NCBI GenBank assembly: GCA_006535965.1
Contig: QEAR01000004.1
Coordinates: forward strand, 186,001 to 250,000
Length of the DNA: 64,000 bases
Source of the DNA: Spizellomyces sp. 'palustris'
Lineage: Eukaryota; Chytridiomycota; Chytridiomycetes; Spizellomycetales; Spizellomycetaceae
Reading direction: 5' to 3'
In this document: positions 1 through 11,107 of the stretch, piece by piece
Position numbering within the stretch: position 1 is the first letter of the stretch
Layout of the letters: the number at the start of each line of letters is the position of its first letter
Translations under genes and position numbers: made by a program
Notes under the pieces: generated by a model
Database searches by the model: none
Seen by the model: only the letters and a program-made list of their open reading frames with translations
Told to the model about the DNA's origin: nothing

Positions 1-2141
1 GTCGCTTTTGTGTCTCTGTGCGCTCTCTCCCAGTTGGCTTACACCGGAATCCAATCCTCCCCTTGGCTTCCCAGCTCTGAGTCTTTCATACTCTGCATTC
101 GCCTCGGATCCGCCGAATAGATCTGCCTGTCTCAGCGGGTTGGAGTATTTGGACGTCTTTCGTCGACATACAGTCAACTTTCCACCATTCTCCAAGGGAG
201 GTGCAAGGAGGCCTGCAGCAAATGCTTCCGATTTCTTCCACGCATCCTCCCCTAGGGCATTCAAGGGGAAGAATCCAGAGGCTGACGTTGTCAAATTCTG
301 GCCCGATGCCCATCCATCGTCGAACGATTCCCAGATAAGCACCACGTCTCCCTCTGACAGTGTGATCTCGTCCACTTCTGTGGCTGGAAACGAATGCTGT
401 GACCGATACTGTTCCCCAGCCACGGGTTGTGATCTCAGCGTCTGGGGCTGGGACATCACAGGCAGAGGCAGACTAACTGGGGGTGCAATGCTCAATTGTT
501 GCATGCCTCTGTCTAGGTCCATTCCTCCGGATGCCTGATCCTGCACGCTCGCCGGAAGAATCTGGAGGCCCATCGATGGTCCTTGCGCGTTCATTCTTTC
601 CTGCAAAAAGTGGTTCACAGGAGTAGTGTCTGTCGGCTTTCCAAACAGTGCTAAGAACCTCGCCGGCAAAATGACCATCTCTTTCTTTGGCTCGACATCC
701 AATGGCGTTGTAAAGTAATCGACGGTAAATGTCAGCTCGTGGGAAACTTTGATACTGTCAAAGTCTCCATCGGGCTGCGCCATGACACTCAACGATGGTG
801 TGAATCGCAACAGAGCATCTGGTGCACTATGGGAGAGGTTACGGCGAAGGGGTGTATGGAGAGGTCTGTCTAGCCGCGTGAAATTTCCAGGTCCACTACT
901 CCGCATAAAGATCTTCTCCCTCCACTGACACTCGACTGCTTCTATTATGACGCAATTATCGGGGGCACTACTACGAGTAGCTTGGAAGTGCGCTTCCATG
1001 AAAGGATTATCCACATCACAAATATCTACAGCTTCCGCTCGGAACATGATGAGGCCTAGCACCCAGCAGATATATGAAGTGAGCCAAAGAAAACCCCTGT
1101 CAATGTCAAAAACTCACCGTTAGCAATGACGCCTGTCTCAGTCCTCATTCGCCGCTCACTCACGACCCGACGGTCCTCTGGGGCACATCTCTGAATTCCC
1201 AGATCCGTTCGGCACACCATATGAGGTTGCTCACTACGCCGGAGTTTAACGAACAGCACATGACTAACGTCAAGGCGGTTCGCATGTCCGGGGGAGAAGG
1301 TCTGTAATGTTTGCGGTAGGCCAGTTGACAGTGGCAGTGTAAACGGAAAGTCGTGCGTTCCGACTCCCACTTGCACCGGCTCTTTCCATACATATGCCGC
1401 ACTTCTCGCGATCGGTCGAGTGTGCAGTCCAGCTGCAGATGGTGCCTCCGGGTCCATGACACTCAAGCCCGTTCGGCCCTGTCCTGTAAACAGAACAATA
1501 GTGAGGCGTGAGCTTACAAAGTCTCTCCGTGTATTTGTTATTCGGAGTATTCCGTTCAACCGGGTGGAGGTGGCCGCGATGCGGAGGACAGGGGTGTGAG
1601 TGTTGGCGATGGGAGTTGTGGGGCTTGACGACGGTGGTGATGGTACAGAAGGACAATGTTCCTCGAAATAGAGTTGTAGTGATACCCCAGAATCGTCTTT
1701 CCCAGAATGCACAAGAACTGGCAAACCAAGTGGACGGGCGCCCTCCATAAGCCCAGGAGGGGGCTCAGACTTTGTGGACGGCCCCCGCGACACCCTTCCG
1801 CTGTCTTCGGAAGGTACTAGTTCCCCATGGCTTCGAGATTTGTGGATGCCTCTGTCAAACTCGCTGGGGAGCGGCTGTGACAGGTTCCATTTCCCGGGTC
1901 TTACAGAGTCTTGCGGTGGAGCATTAAACTCGTCTGTTCGTCGGATATTCGGCTTACCGGGTTGAAAAGACTGAGGTCGTTGCGATCCGTATGTTGGTTT
2001 GGGGCCAAGTGACAGTGGAGAATCAGCAGGCGGTGAGTTGGTGGAGAGTGACGTTGATGAGGTGTTGTGACCAAATATGGACTTGAAAAAAGAACGCTTC
2101 TTGTCCTTGCTTGTTCGCTCGTCTGTTTTCTTGCCCCCCAT
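1..2141 (-). CDS. arrestin-like protein with C-terminal SH3 domain (partial, 3' end outside window)
   Basis: Start chosen at the ATG ending at 2141 (MGGKKTDERTSKDKKR), which leaves Gly at position 2 and so a possible myristoylation site followed by a basic patch. About 170 disordered residues rich in Ser/Pro follow. Next comes a beta-rich arrestin-N-like segment (ILRITNTRRDF, RLTIVLFTGQ, THDFPFTLPLSTGLPQTL). An intron of about 60 bp near 1043-1105 leads to an exon that stays open to base 1; it continues the arrestin fold (HELTFTVDYFTTPLD) and then enters a clear SH3 domain (HSFPATEVDEITLSEGDVV, DDGWASG, GFFPLNAL) at about 440-290. Arrestin-like proteins act as cargo adaptors for ubiquitin ligases and endocytosis; SH3 domains bind proline-rich partners. 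An endocytic or cortical adaptor is therefore inferred. The stop codon lies outside the window. I am confident of the SH3 domain and fairly confident of the arrestin fold. Confidence 0.72.
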
Positions 2142-2389
2142 GTCTACGTAGAAACAGTTGGTCAAAACTCCGGCGGTCCAAAGAGATTTCACACCCAGCC
2201 CACAAGTTGCGCTGTGCTCGGTGATTTATCAAACGCGCACCCTGCGAAGCTCTTGGGTTTTTGCCTGTGCCACCTTTGAACGGGGCGGAGCTGAAACTTG
2301 GTCTTTTGAGCCTTTTGGAACACTTTTTTTTTATCACCGCGGCCGTGGAAGAAACCAAAAGGAAATTTGGTCTTCATCTAAAGCCTTTT

Positions 2390-5300
2390 TTACATTCTAA
2401 ACACCCCAAAGCGGGTTCCTCCAACATGTGAACCCAATGCTACACTCAGTCCCAACCCCAAAACATCACGGGTGGATGAAGGCGTAATGATGCCGTCGTC
2501 CCATAACCTGTTGAGAAATGCTGCGTTATGCTATTGCTTATCGATCATAAATAAAGTCATTACCTGGCACTGTAAATTATTTCACGAGATGGGAGACAGA
2601 TTTGGTCATCAGTTTAGGATCCGATTGCCGATCCTTTTTCCAGCTCAGTAAAAAGCAATGCGAAACGCACCTTGCAAAGTAAGGATGTCCTTCCGCTTCG
2701 TACCGGTCACGAATGGGCTTTTTAAATGCCTCCTCCTCCTCGGCAGACCACTAAAAAAAAAGAGCCTTCAGAGGTTGCACACACTAGATCGTGCGGGAGT
2801 TGGAAAAAGCCACATTACCGCTTGTCCCTTCTTCTCTTTATTGTCACGGGTAACTGGGTGCATGGAACAAGTGGTTAGCAGGAATCTATGCACCAAGGCA
2901 TCTTCCAGGCTGGAATTGATCAGTGGTACCTTGCGCGAGTACGTTGGCCGCTTGCTCGCCACCCATGACGCTGATACGGGCTATGGACGGTGAAGAGAGC
3001 TGGAAATCAGTCACTGACAAAGTGTCAATTGACGCCCGTCAACCTACAATTAGGCCATGTCCATAGGAATCGCGGACTGTAGGCACGCCCACACATGCCG
3101 TAATTGCCTGGGGTTGTTGTAGAATCAGCCCGAATGCCCTTGTTGAACATGTAGTTTGGTTTTACCTGCACCAAAGGAACCTCCACATAAAATCTAATCA
3201 CAAAAATCAGTCAATACTGCCACAGCTGATGCATTTTATAACGCACCGTAAATTTGGGTACGTTTGCGCATGCCACAGATGTCACGAATTTTGCTCCATT
3301 CTTTGCAATGCCACCTATGGAGCGATTGACCATGAGATGAATGGTTCTCGTAAGAGGACCACTAGGGGCACTCACCAGCTTCAGCGTTCTTTCCGACCAT
3401 GAATCCTAAAGAAAGATGGACCGAAACATACTGAGCACCGGTTTCTGCATTTGCAAATCCACGCGGAAAGAACCTGTGATGTTCTGCAGGAAAACGAGAG
3501 GAATATTCCGCTGGCTGCAAAGTTGAACAAAATGTGCCCCCTTCAACGAGGACTCTGAAAAAAGGATTCCATTGTTGGCCACGATTCCAACCGGAAAACC
3601 GTGAATGCGCCCAAAACCTAAAAGCAATGAGTGAGACGGATTACTGTGCTATAAGAAAAGGATTCCGTCGTTACCGGTGATCAAGCTTGTGCCATAAAAT
3701 TCTTTGAATTCGCTAAATCGGCTTCCGTCGACAATACGAGCAATCACCTGTTTCATGTCGAATGGCTTGCGGAGGTTATCGCCAACAATACCACCAATTT
3801 CAGATGGCGGATAGAGGGGTGCTTCAGGCTCAGTTAATGTGACCTACCATGCGAATAAAAATTAGCAGAAAGACGAGGGACTTGACACATTCTGAGTTGA
3901 GGCAGTTACCTTGGGATTTCTTTGATAATTCAAATTCGCTACAATTTGCCGTCCGAGATTCAAAGCATGTTCATCGGAATGCGCATAGTAATCTGTAACT
4001 CCTGATGTCTACAAACAAATCAGTCAGAATTCAACAGCCATATCTCCAGGGACCATGGCACTGAAACCCACCTTGCAGTGCAAGTCTGCACCACCCAGCT
4101 CTTCCCCAGAAACCACCTCTCCTGTGGCGGCTTTGACAAGCTGCATTGAAAGCTCAATGATTCATACACCACAAAGGACAAACTAAAGGATGGAACGTAC
4201 TGGTGGTCCTGCTAAGAAGATAGTTCCTTGCTTCCTGACAATCACACTTTCGTCTGCATAACATGCGACAGGTAAATTTGATGCGCGACGCAAAACTCTA
4301 GCGGAGTTCGCCATATTACCTGCCATAGCCGGCACATATGCCCCTCCTGCAGACGAGCGTCAATTGTCATGACCCCAAGCGGGATATAGTGAGAAGCGTG
4401 CTCACCAGCAGTGCATGACCCAAGTACAATCGCGATCTGCATGTTAGAAGGAATCAGAGAATGTCTTGGCCACCACCCTATCAGTAAGAAATATACCTGC
4501 GGGATTCCAGCTGTATACAATCAACAACGGATCGTTAGTAGCGTGCCTTGTCAAGGACGCCATAAATGGTCCAACCCACCTCCCGACATTGTAGCCTGAT
4601 TGTAAAAGATTCTTCCAAAGTGTTCTCGATCCGGAAAAACGTCAGCCTGTCTTGGCAAGTTGGCACCTCCAGAATCAACTATTCAATATCGGAAGCTTTA
4701 GAATCTGCTTGAACCATCTGAATAAAAAAGAAAACAAGTCCATAGCGGCATACCTAGGTAGATGCAAGGCAAGTTATTTTCTTTGGCAATCTCTTGGGCC
4801 CTGAGATGTTTTTTGACAGTGATCTACGCGGAGGGTGTTAAATCTATACAGTGTGACGAGGACATGGTGAATCAAGGCTTGCACGCGTACAGGATAGTAT
4901 GTTCCCCCTTTCACAGTCGAGTCTAACAAGGTGATCCAGTGCCTGTCAGTTGGTCATTGCGTTTCAAGATAACCATCAAGTTGTCATCTCTCACCATTCG
5001 CAACAATGACACATTCCACCCTGAGAACATTAATTCGGGCAAAGATGGATTAGATATTGCATGCTTAACGGCGCTGTTGTTTAGTCGACCAGCACATACC
5101 CGCTTACACGTCCAATACCCGTAATAATACCACCCGCCGGCACATCGTCCTCGTAGAGTTTGTACCCTACGAGTTGGAAAATGAAGATCAGGGTATGCTT
5201 TTCCAATAGCATGTTATGCTTGCTTACTGACCAGCAAACTGGGACAATTCCAGAAAAGGAGCCCTGACAGAACAATCATAAGGAGGCCGGTCCGTGTCCA

Positions 5301-5824
5301 CTTGGACTTGATATTGATTGCAACGTTGGCCAACAGCGAGACTTACCCTGGATCTAGCAAGGTGTCAATACGGTCGCGAGGGAGAAGCTTCTTTCGAGAA
5401 AGGTGTCTCTTCCGTGCTTCTTCGCCTCCCCCTTTCCAAACGTAGGTAAACGCGTAAGCACGTTGCGGGTTTCATCGTAGCAAAATGCAGCGAGGTGATT
5501 TCTGAATACCTCGTTTTATCTTGTCCACCTCCTGACGAAGCTGTGCTACCAGAGCATCCTGGGCAGCAGCGTTTTCCTATATTCCACAAGCTATGAGCAC
5601 GTTTTGCTGAACCCGAGACGTATTCACGAACACCAGACCTTGAACTCGGCCGAGTTCACATCTACTGTGTTCTCGATAATGGGACCCAAATCTGCCAAAG
5701 TGGCAAGTGCTCTAGACTTTTGAACAGAAACTTGGGACACTGGCCAACTGGACGGTGACCTTCTAAATGCGTATGACGCAATCATACGACTATAAGGTCG
5801 TGGAAACAAGATTGAGAACGACAT
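2390..5824 (-). CDS. MCCC2: 3-methylcrotonyl-CoA carboxylase beta subunit, mitochondrial
   Basis: A gene with many short introns that spells out the carboxyltransferase subunit of methylcrotonyl-CoA carboxylase (leucine breakdown, mitochondrial matrix). The start at 5824 gives an Arg/Ser-rich presequence ([20 protein letters not shown]). Family landmarks in order are [16 protein letters not shown] (about 5400), [20 protein letters not shown] (about 5150), [12 protein letters not shown] (about 4430), [14 protein letters not shown] (about 3700), [16 protein letters not shown] (about 3570), [20 protein letters not shown] (about 3500), [14 protein letters not shown] (about 3070) and [15 protein letters not shown] (about 2950). 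A small exon near 2830-2860 supplies [12 protein letters not shown]. The ending GTRFGVFRM matches the family C-terminus (FGIFRM). The biotin-carrying alpha subunit is not in this window. Exon ends between these landmarks were not all fixed to the base. Confidence 0.93.
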
Positions 5825-6667
5825 GGTCAAAGGAAGATATGAAATGGTGCAGCGTGCAAATGTAATGCCAATGAGATGGACAGGAAACGGCGTTGAGCAG
5901 AAGGTGAACAACAACAGCGAGAGCGCAGACGGGCGGTTGTACGGACACAACTGTGTGTCACACGCGTGATGGTCTGCGCACACGTGAGACATTAAACTCT
6001 TTGTGGCTAAATTGCGATTATGGCTTGAGCTTCTGCTTTGTCAATTGGAAGCTTTGGAGACTTCCGAGTTGATCTTGCGCAACCACTTGCAATTCAAAAC
6101 CTAGCCACAAGTACATGGACTTGTTGAATGGAACTAGATTGATATTGTTTACTTTTGGTTCCTCCTACGTACATAGACCGTGCGTTGGTTTCTGCTTCCA
6201 TGCGCAGGGCCTAAACCACCAGTTGTAGAATTTAACATCTTGTTGTGATGAGTTTGGCATGACCCCTTTGGCGTAAAGAAGAGCAATGGCGATAAACAGC
6301 TAAGGACGCATATAGACACTCCAAAGTAGATGATACTTTCACCACCTGTAACGCTTCATAGTTCACAGTATTGACTATAAATCTGCAAGATTTTGGACCA
6401 TAAGGTTTGATATTCTGGAAAACAGCGTCAGCTGTCATCTAGTGAAGAAAAGTGATCGTATGAATAGCACATCTGAGAACTAATAACGACTTGAATACTA
6501 GGTTAAGGATGCGACTCTGAATACGGTTCAAGCGGTAACCATGGTAGTCACGTGGTTAAATGACACATCCACCGCAGCAGCAAGCAAGAAGGAGCTCCAC
6601 TCGGCTTGCCAACAGCTGAGATCGGGCATCTTCATCTTGACTTTAATCCCATATAGACTTTTGAAAG
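5825..6667. other. intergenic region between MCCC2 and U1-C (divergent promoters)
   Basis: 843 bp with no convincing gene. Close to the MCCC2 start lie an 8-bp palindrome CACGCGTG (5961-5968, containing the MluI-box core ACGCGT) and a CACGTG E-box (5981-5986). Another CACGTG (6549-6554), preceded by GGTAACCATGGTAG (6534-6547), sits about 115 bp upstream of the U1-C start. Short minus-strand reading frames at 6232-6438 and 6528-6632 were seen but have no recognisable family or clear splice pattern. Confidence 0.5.
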
Positions 6668-7622
6668 ATGCCAAAGTACTATTGCGGTGAGTTACCCTTG
6701 TGCAAAGGGGCAGATTTCTCTTTTCAGGCCTCCTTTCTGATCTATTTTGTACGCTTGACTGGGAATGTAGATTACTGCGATATCTTCCTAACGCACGACT
6801 CGCCATCTGTCCGAAAAGCACATAATGCGGGTTGGAAACACAGAATGCACGTGCAAAACTACTATTCAGGTGCTTGGTGGCCGTTATGATATTCTTTCTT
6901 GGTTAGAAAACTTATCATGTGGCTATTCTCAATCCAGGCCTTGACCAAGATCATGTACAGCAGATAGTCGACAAACTCACCGCCGCATACGCAGGACTTC
7001 CAGGCGCTCCAGGTAATGCTAGCTTGTTTATTGGAATGCGGGCGACATTGCGTCCGAGAGTCCTGCATGAGATGGATTCTCTAACTGCATATCACTTTTT
7101 TGGAATATAGATTTCAATACGATGGCACCCATGGGTGGTCCCTTTGGAAGTACGTTGTCACCTCTTTCATATCGTTACCCATTTTGATTTTGTGTTAATC
7201 CACACGCACCACATCTAGTGAACGGACCTCCCGGTATGCGGCCACCGTTCATGGGACGGCCAGGCCCTCCGTTTGGTCCCCCATTCCGTCCCGGCTTCCC
7301 TGGAGGCCCTGGTATGCCTCCACCCGGATTTCCACCGGGAGGGCCTCCCCCGTTCGGTAGACCAGGACCGTTCCCCCCACAGCCTCCGGGAGGCTTCCCA
7401 CGGCCACCACCTGGAATGTTTCCCCACCCGCCGCCGTTTGGCATTCCTCCAGGGGGTCCCGGTGGCCCACCTCCCGGCTGGGCACCCCCAGGTCCAGGTG
7501 GTCCTCATCACGGTCCAGGCGGCCCCCATCACGGTCCAGGCAGTGAGCCAAATGGTCTGAATAAACGGCCTTATGAAGGAGAATCGGACGAAATGTCCAA
7601 GAGAGTTAAAGCTGAGATGTAA
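6668..7622 (+). CDS. SNRPC: U1 small nuclear ribonucleoprotein C (U1-C)
   Basis: Five exons read in frame: 6668-6686, 6771-6869, 6938-7012, 7111-7149 and 7219-7622, giving 211 residues. The N-terminus [20 protein letters not shown] is the diagnostic U1-C matrin-type C2H2 zinc finger (Cys6, Cys9, His24, His30), which contacts the U1 snRNA:5' splice site duplex in the spliceosome. The rest is a Gly/Pro/Met-rich low-complexity tail, as in the family, ending in a basic stretch ([10 protein letters not shown]...KRVKAEM). The first intron interrupts the codon just after Cys6. The gene ends 97 bp from the 3' end of the convergent membrane-protein gene. Identity is very secure. Confidence 0.95.
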
Positions 7623-7719
7623 ACACCCTTCGAAATCATGTAATGTAAATAATTTGGGTAAAAGTGGGCTCCACCCGCTGCAGCTATAGTACATGCCAAA
7701 TATCTTAAGTGGGAAACGC

Positions 7720-8328
7720 TCATTGTGACTGTTCAACCTTGCCCCATTTTTCAGGATGCACTTCCAAGTTGAATGCGGTATCTGCCCAACCAAAACCGGC
7801 CATCAAACTGCCCATTGCGACAAATGAGCCGATCAGAATCCCCACCCCACTCTTTGTCAACAGTGGGTTTTCCAAGGGCCCTTTGAAAAAGGGTAACGTC
7901 GCCGCACGATACGCCAATCCCGCTACACCTCCCGCAAAGAAATTCGTCAAATGCCATTGCGGATCCTCACTGCGTGGTGGCAACTGGCTTCCCTTTCGTG
8001 ATGCGTCTACCAGTCGAGCTTTATAGATTCCCGTTCGAAGACCCTCAGCAACAGCAAAGAAGCAGGCGTAACCTGAAGCAGCCTTTGCCACGTTTCTCCA
8101 ACCTTGACCGGGCAGTCCTGCGCGGTGCTCGACAGATGTCTCTGGAAAAATAGGGGTATTGAAGGGCATTGCGGTTAAAGCAAGGGCGGTACCGGCTGTT
8201 GCTCCGGCCATTACTTGGCCATATGGGCCCGGGGGGAGGTGGTGTTGCGATTGAGTGTAAACGCCATAAAGGGCGAGGATCGAAAGTGCTTCTGTTCCCA
8301 GCTGTATCGTAAGTGGTATCGCCGGCAT
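7720..8328 (-). CDS. Tim17/NDUFA11-like mitochondrial membrane protein (hypothetical)
   Basis: An uninterrupted frame of 202 residues from the ATG at 8328. It has several hydrophobic segments (about 10-25, 40-58, 80-95, 127-145, 160-180) spaced by glycine-rich turns, notably NFFAGGVAGLAYRAATLPF and GVGILIGSFVAMGSLMAGFG. Such GGxxG-containing helices are typical of the Tim17/Tim22/Tim23 and NDUFA11 (complex I B14.7) superfamily, and also vaguely of carrier proteins. I infer an inner mitochondrial membrane protein, possibly a complex I accessory subunit. The family assignment is by eye only. It is convergent with U1-C. Confidence 0.6.
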   Translation of the reverse strand: MPAIPLTIQLGTEALSILALYGVYTQSQHHLPPGPYGQVMAGATAGTALALTAMPFNTPIFPETSVEHRAGLPGQGWRNVAKAASGYACFFAVAEGLRTGIYKARLVDASRKGSQLPPRSEDPQWHLTNFFAGGVAGLAYRAATLPFFKGPLENPLLTKSGVGILIGSFVAMGSLMAGFGWADTAFNLEVHPEKWGKVEQSQ

Positions 8329-8742
8329 TTTTGAAGTTTAACAAGGATCGGTTAGATGGACGTAGATGAGCTCGTACTCTCAGTTGCTCCAGAGCTGTGC
8401 CGCTGGTTGCCTGGCAATGAAGTTGCTTTCAAAAGTCCATGTCTCGGCAATGGCTGCTGCATTTATAAGATTAGATTGACTGCAATGGTGGAAGAGGGCA
8501 GGTGAGACTCACTGCATCAACTCCTTGCCTTCAAGCGACAACGTAGTGCACACAATTCTGCCCTTTTACGGATCCTATGACCACTCCAAGAGCATTGTTT
8601 TACATAGAGCCTTATACACCCATGGCGAAAAAGTTTATGCATTTTTGTAGTAAGATCAAATATGCCCATTGAATTGACATGCTGATATGGGCGACTCGCT
8701 GCGGTAGGGACCGGTGGCCGAATTACTGTGTATTGACCAAGC

Positions 8743-9057
8743 TTAGAGACGACGCAAGAGCCCTCGTTGAGAGGATATTAGATCACTCGTGTCTGGGTTT
8801 GGGTCGCTCTCATCTGCGGCCTCACCCATCTTAGCCAGGAACGAGGTCACGTCTGATGCTGCCAGTGGCACACCGCAACTGCCGTCGGTGCTCGGTTGGG
8901 TTTGATCCGAATTTCTGTGATGCGGTTGTGTTCTTGTTGTCAATGTGTCAATAATACACTGAGCACAACCCACTATCCATTGATTTGATTGCATACTATG
9001 TGTTGCTGCTGCTTGGCCACAAGGGTTAATATATGATCTTTGGATTCTACGATGCAT
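8743..9057 (-). CDS. possible small hypothetical protein
   Basis: Open minus-strand frame with candidate ATGs at 9057 and 8994, running to a TAA/TAG-type stop at 8743. The C-terminal half (DVTSFLAKMGEAADESDPNP...SQRGLLRRL) looks compositionally like protein. No family is recognised, and there is no support beyond openness and composition. It may be spliced to the frame at 9253-9550. Low confidence. Confidence 0.28.
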   Translation of the reverse strand: MHRRIQRSYINPCGQAAATHSMQSNQWIVGCAQCIIDTLTTRTQPHHRNSDQTQPSTDGSCGVPLAASDVTSFLAKMGEAADESDPNPDTSDLISSQRGLLRRL

Positions 9058-9252
9058 TTGCGTCCAAGGTTTTACTGACCCTGGCGCTGGGAGGTGCACA
9101 AAACCATATGCCGAGTTTCCCTAACTTTGGCGGCTATATATTCGAACCTCCTACTAGTGCCAGCTACAGACTAGTTACCATCTATCGCCTTGCCCTACAC
9201 CCCACAGCATTTCTGCAGAGCACTTGTGTGTAGATCGTGTGCATTGTTTTGA

Positions 9253-9550
9253 CTACTTTACGGATGTCTTTATATGAGGATATATCGAGCGAAACGCTCT
9301 CTCAGTTCCTCTTTCTGTAAAATACCCTTCTAATTGCGTTCTTCTGATTTGGGTTGTTGCAGACTCTAGATCAGCTTGTAACTCCACTTTTGTTCTACTA
9401 TGAACTGGGCGAATGCCGTCGTTTTGCTTCTTTGTAATGTCAAGACTTGTTGAGTAGAACACTGACGCGTCGTCGGACTTCCAACAGCGCTTGTCCTGAC
9501 GTGTATGCGGTTTGATCGCAGACAAACTTTGGTTTGTTAGAATCTGGCAT
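9253..9550 (-). CDS. possible small hypothetical protein, two exons
   Basis: Reading from the ATG at 9550 gives MPDSNKPKFVCDQTAYTSGQ and then LLEVRRR. A 37-bp GT...AG segment (beginning gtcagtgttc) could be removed in phase, leading to KQNDGIRPVHSRTKVELQAD, a short helical stretch (LESATTQIRRTQLEGYF) and a stop at 9253. The putative intron is shorter than others in this window, which lowers confidence. It is divergent from MCU (205 bp). No family recognised. Confidence 0.25.
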
Positions 9551-9755
9551 GGTTTCCCTAATTCCCGTAGGTGGCAGACGATTGCGACACGTTGGGGACC
9601 TGCGCCGGTCAACCCTGTCATCACAGTTGCATGTCGCTAGTGTATCCCGACGACCTGGTGTACTAAATGCGGCGCTCAACTGGCGTTCTGTTGGCCATGA
9701 GGTCCTTTCAAAAATACTTGCTGTCCGTTTATTACAACGACCACTCTATCAATGT

Positions 9756-10967
9756 ATGATACCATTGTCATCCTCTCGACCCCACCGCTTTCAAGCAGCC
9801 AGACAATCGCGATCGCCAGCACCTTTTTTGCCACGTCCACTCTCACCTAGCACATTTCCCTATCGACTCCCTTTCAATAACTTTTCAGGCCTGGCCTCTC
9901 CAGGTTCCGATACTATTGGTACGGTGAGCAGTATTCACTTGCCCATCGAGTAGAAGCTCACCGCACACACGTCCATTGTAGATATCCGGGGATGCATATC
10001 CGTCCACCCCGATCATAAATACGAAGGAGCTTACTGGCTCCGCATATCTATTCCTCGACCAATTTTCAGCAATCCGAAATGCCATAGTAAATCTTCCCAA
10101 TACATCGACGTAGCACCTACCGATCCACAGGCTCCATCCACATCGCAAAGTTCGAGTCCTGCATTGTCCCCATCCAAGAAAGAAACGTGCGTCTTCTTCA
10201 TTCCTCCAACAGAAACAATATCGGATGTTGTCGCACATTTGAGAGAAGAGTACCCCGAACTTGGTGTGCCTAAAGCAGTGAAGGGCGACCGCTCGTGTGT
10301 CGATCAACCGGACAAAATGTCCCTCGACGAATTCGTGAAGGGGAGCTATCACATCCAGATTGGGCCAAGAATACGTCTCATGGTAGATAAGAGCGCTATA
10401 AGAAGCCAATTGAAGGAAACAGAAGTCCGATTGACAAAACTGAGAGCGGAGTTGATGGGTTTGCATGAGGTGATGTCGACAATAGAAAAGGGAGCCAATA
10501 AAAGAGTGGCGTTTCTCAAGTATGCGGGATTAACCTATGTGTGCGGGCAACTTGGAACAATCATCTTCCTCACACAGCAGGTAAGCCGGTCTTTGTGTTT
10601 TTTTGTTACCTTCTGACACACCAACGACCGTTTTGTTGCCCTTTTTTGACAAAGCTGGGTTGGGACTTGATGGGTAAGGGCTGATTTGATTTGAGGACAG
10701 TCTCCCTGTTGCTTGCGTTTAACGTCCATATTCTTCCCAGAGCCCGTTTCGTATTTAATGACTCTAGCAACAATGATTTTCTCTGCTGTTCTCTACGTCA
10801 GCATGCGACGAGAGCCAGATTACGCCAATATTGCATCGTGGCTACGAACAACTTTTCGAAGGCGCCTGATGCGACGAAAAGGATTTGATGAACAAAAGTA
10901 CGAAAAATTGAGGATGGAGGTCGATGGACGAACATGGTGGGCTGGACGAATTGGGCGGTTAATGTAG
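9756..10967 (+). CDS. MCU: mitochondrial calcium uniporter pore subunit
   Basis: Four exons (9756-9918, 10114-10580, 10655-10673, 10741-10967) stay in frame and give 291 residues. The N-terminus is rich in Ser/Arg/Pro and lacks acids, as expected of a matrix targeting sequence. The MCU N-domain region follows (CVFFIPPTETISDVVAHL), then a coiled coil (RSQLKETEVRLTKLRAEL). The first membrane helix is YAGLTYVCGQLGTIIFLTQ, followed by the selectivity filter W-D-L-M-E-P, the second helix (VSYLMTLATMIFSAVLYVS) and a basic matrix tail. The channel carries Ca2+ into the mitochondrial matrix. The filter is encoded by a 19-nt microexon plus the first bases of the last exon. An upstream in-frame ATG at 9549 would extend the N-terminus. 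No MICU or EMRE gene is in this window. Confidence 0.92.
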
Positions 10968-11107
10968 TCTCCCATGGTGGGAATCGATGGCATTTGAATG
11001 CCACAGATGTACATGACAGTAACGACGGAGGGATTTCTCTGTTATATTATTACAGCCAAGTGATTGGCCTAAGGATTACATGAGTTCCCATTCGCTCTAC
11101 CACAGCA

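Noticed and set aside
1478-1511. GTAAGC...TTTACAG segment inside the arrestin-like gene that looks like an intron
   Set aside because: It is only 34 nt, removing it breaks the frame, and the read-through sequence (SSRLTIVLFTGQ) fits an arrestin strand.
7175-7793. Long Gly/Pro-rich and Trp/Arg-rich antisense frames over U1-C
   Set aside because: They mirror the low-complexity U1-C tail.
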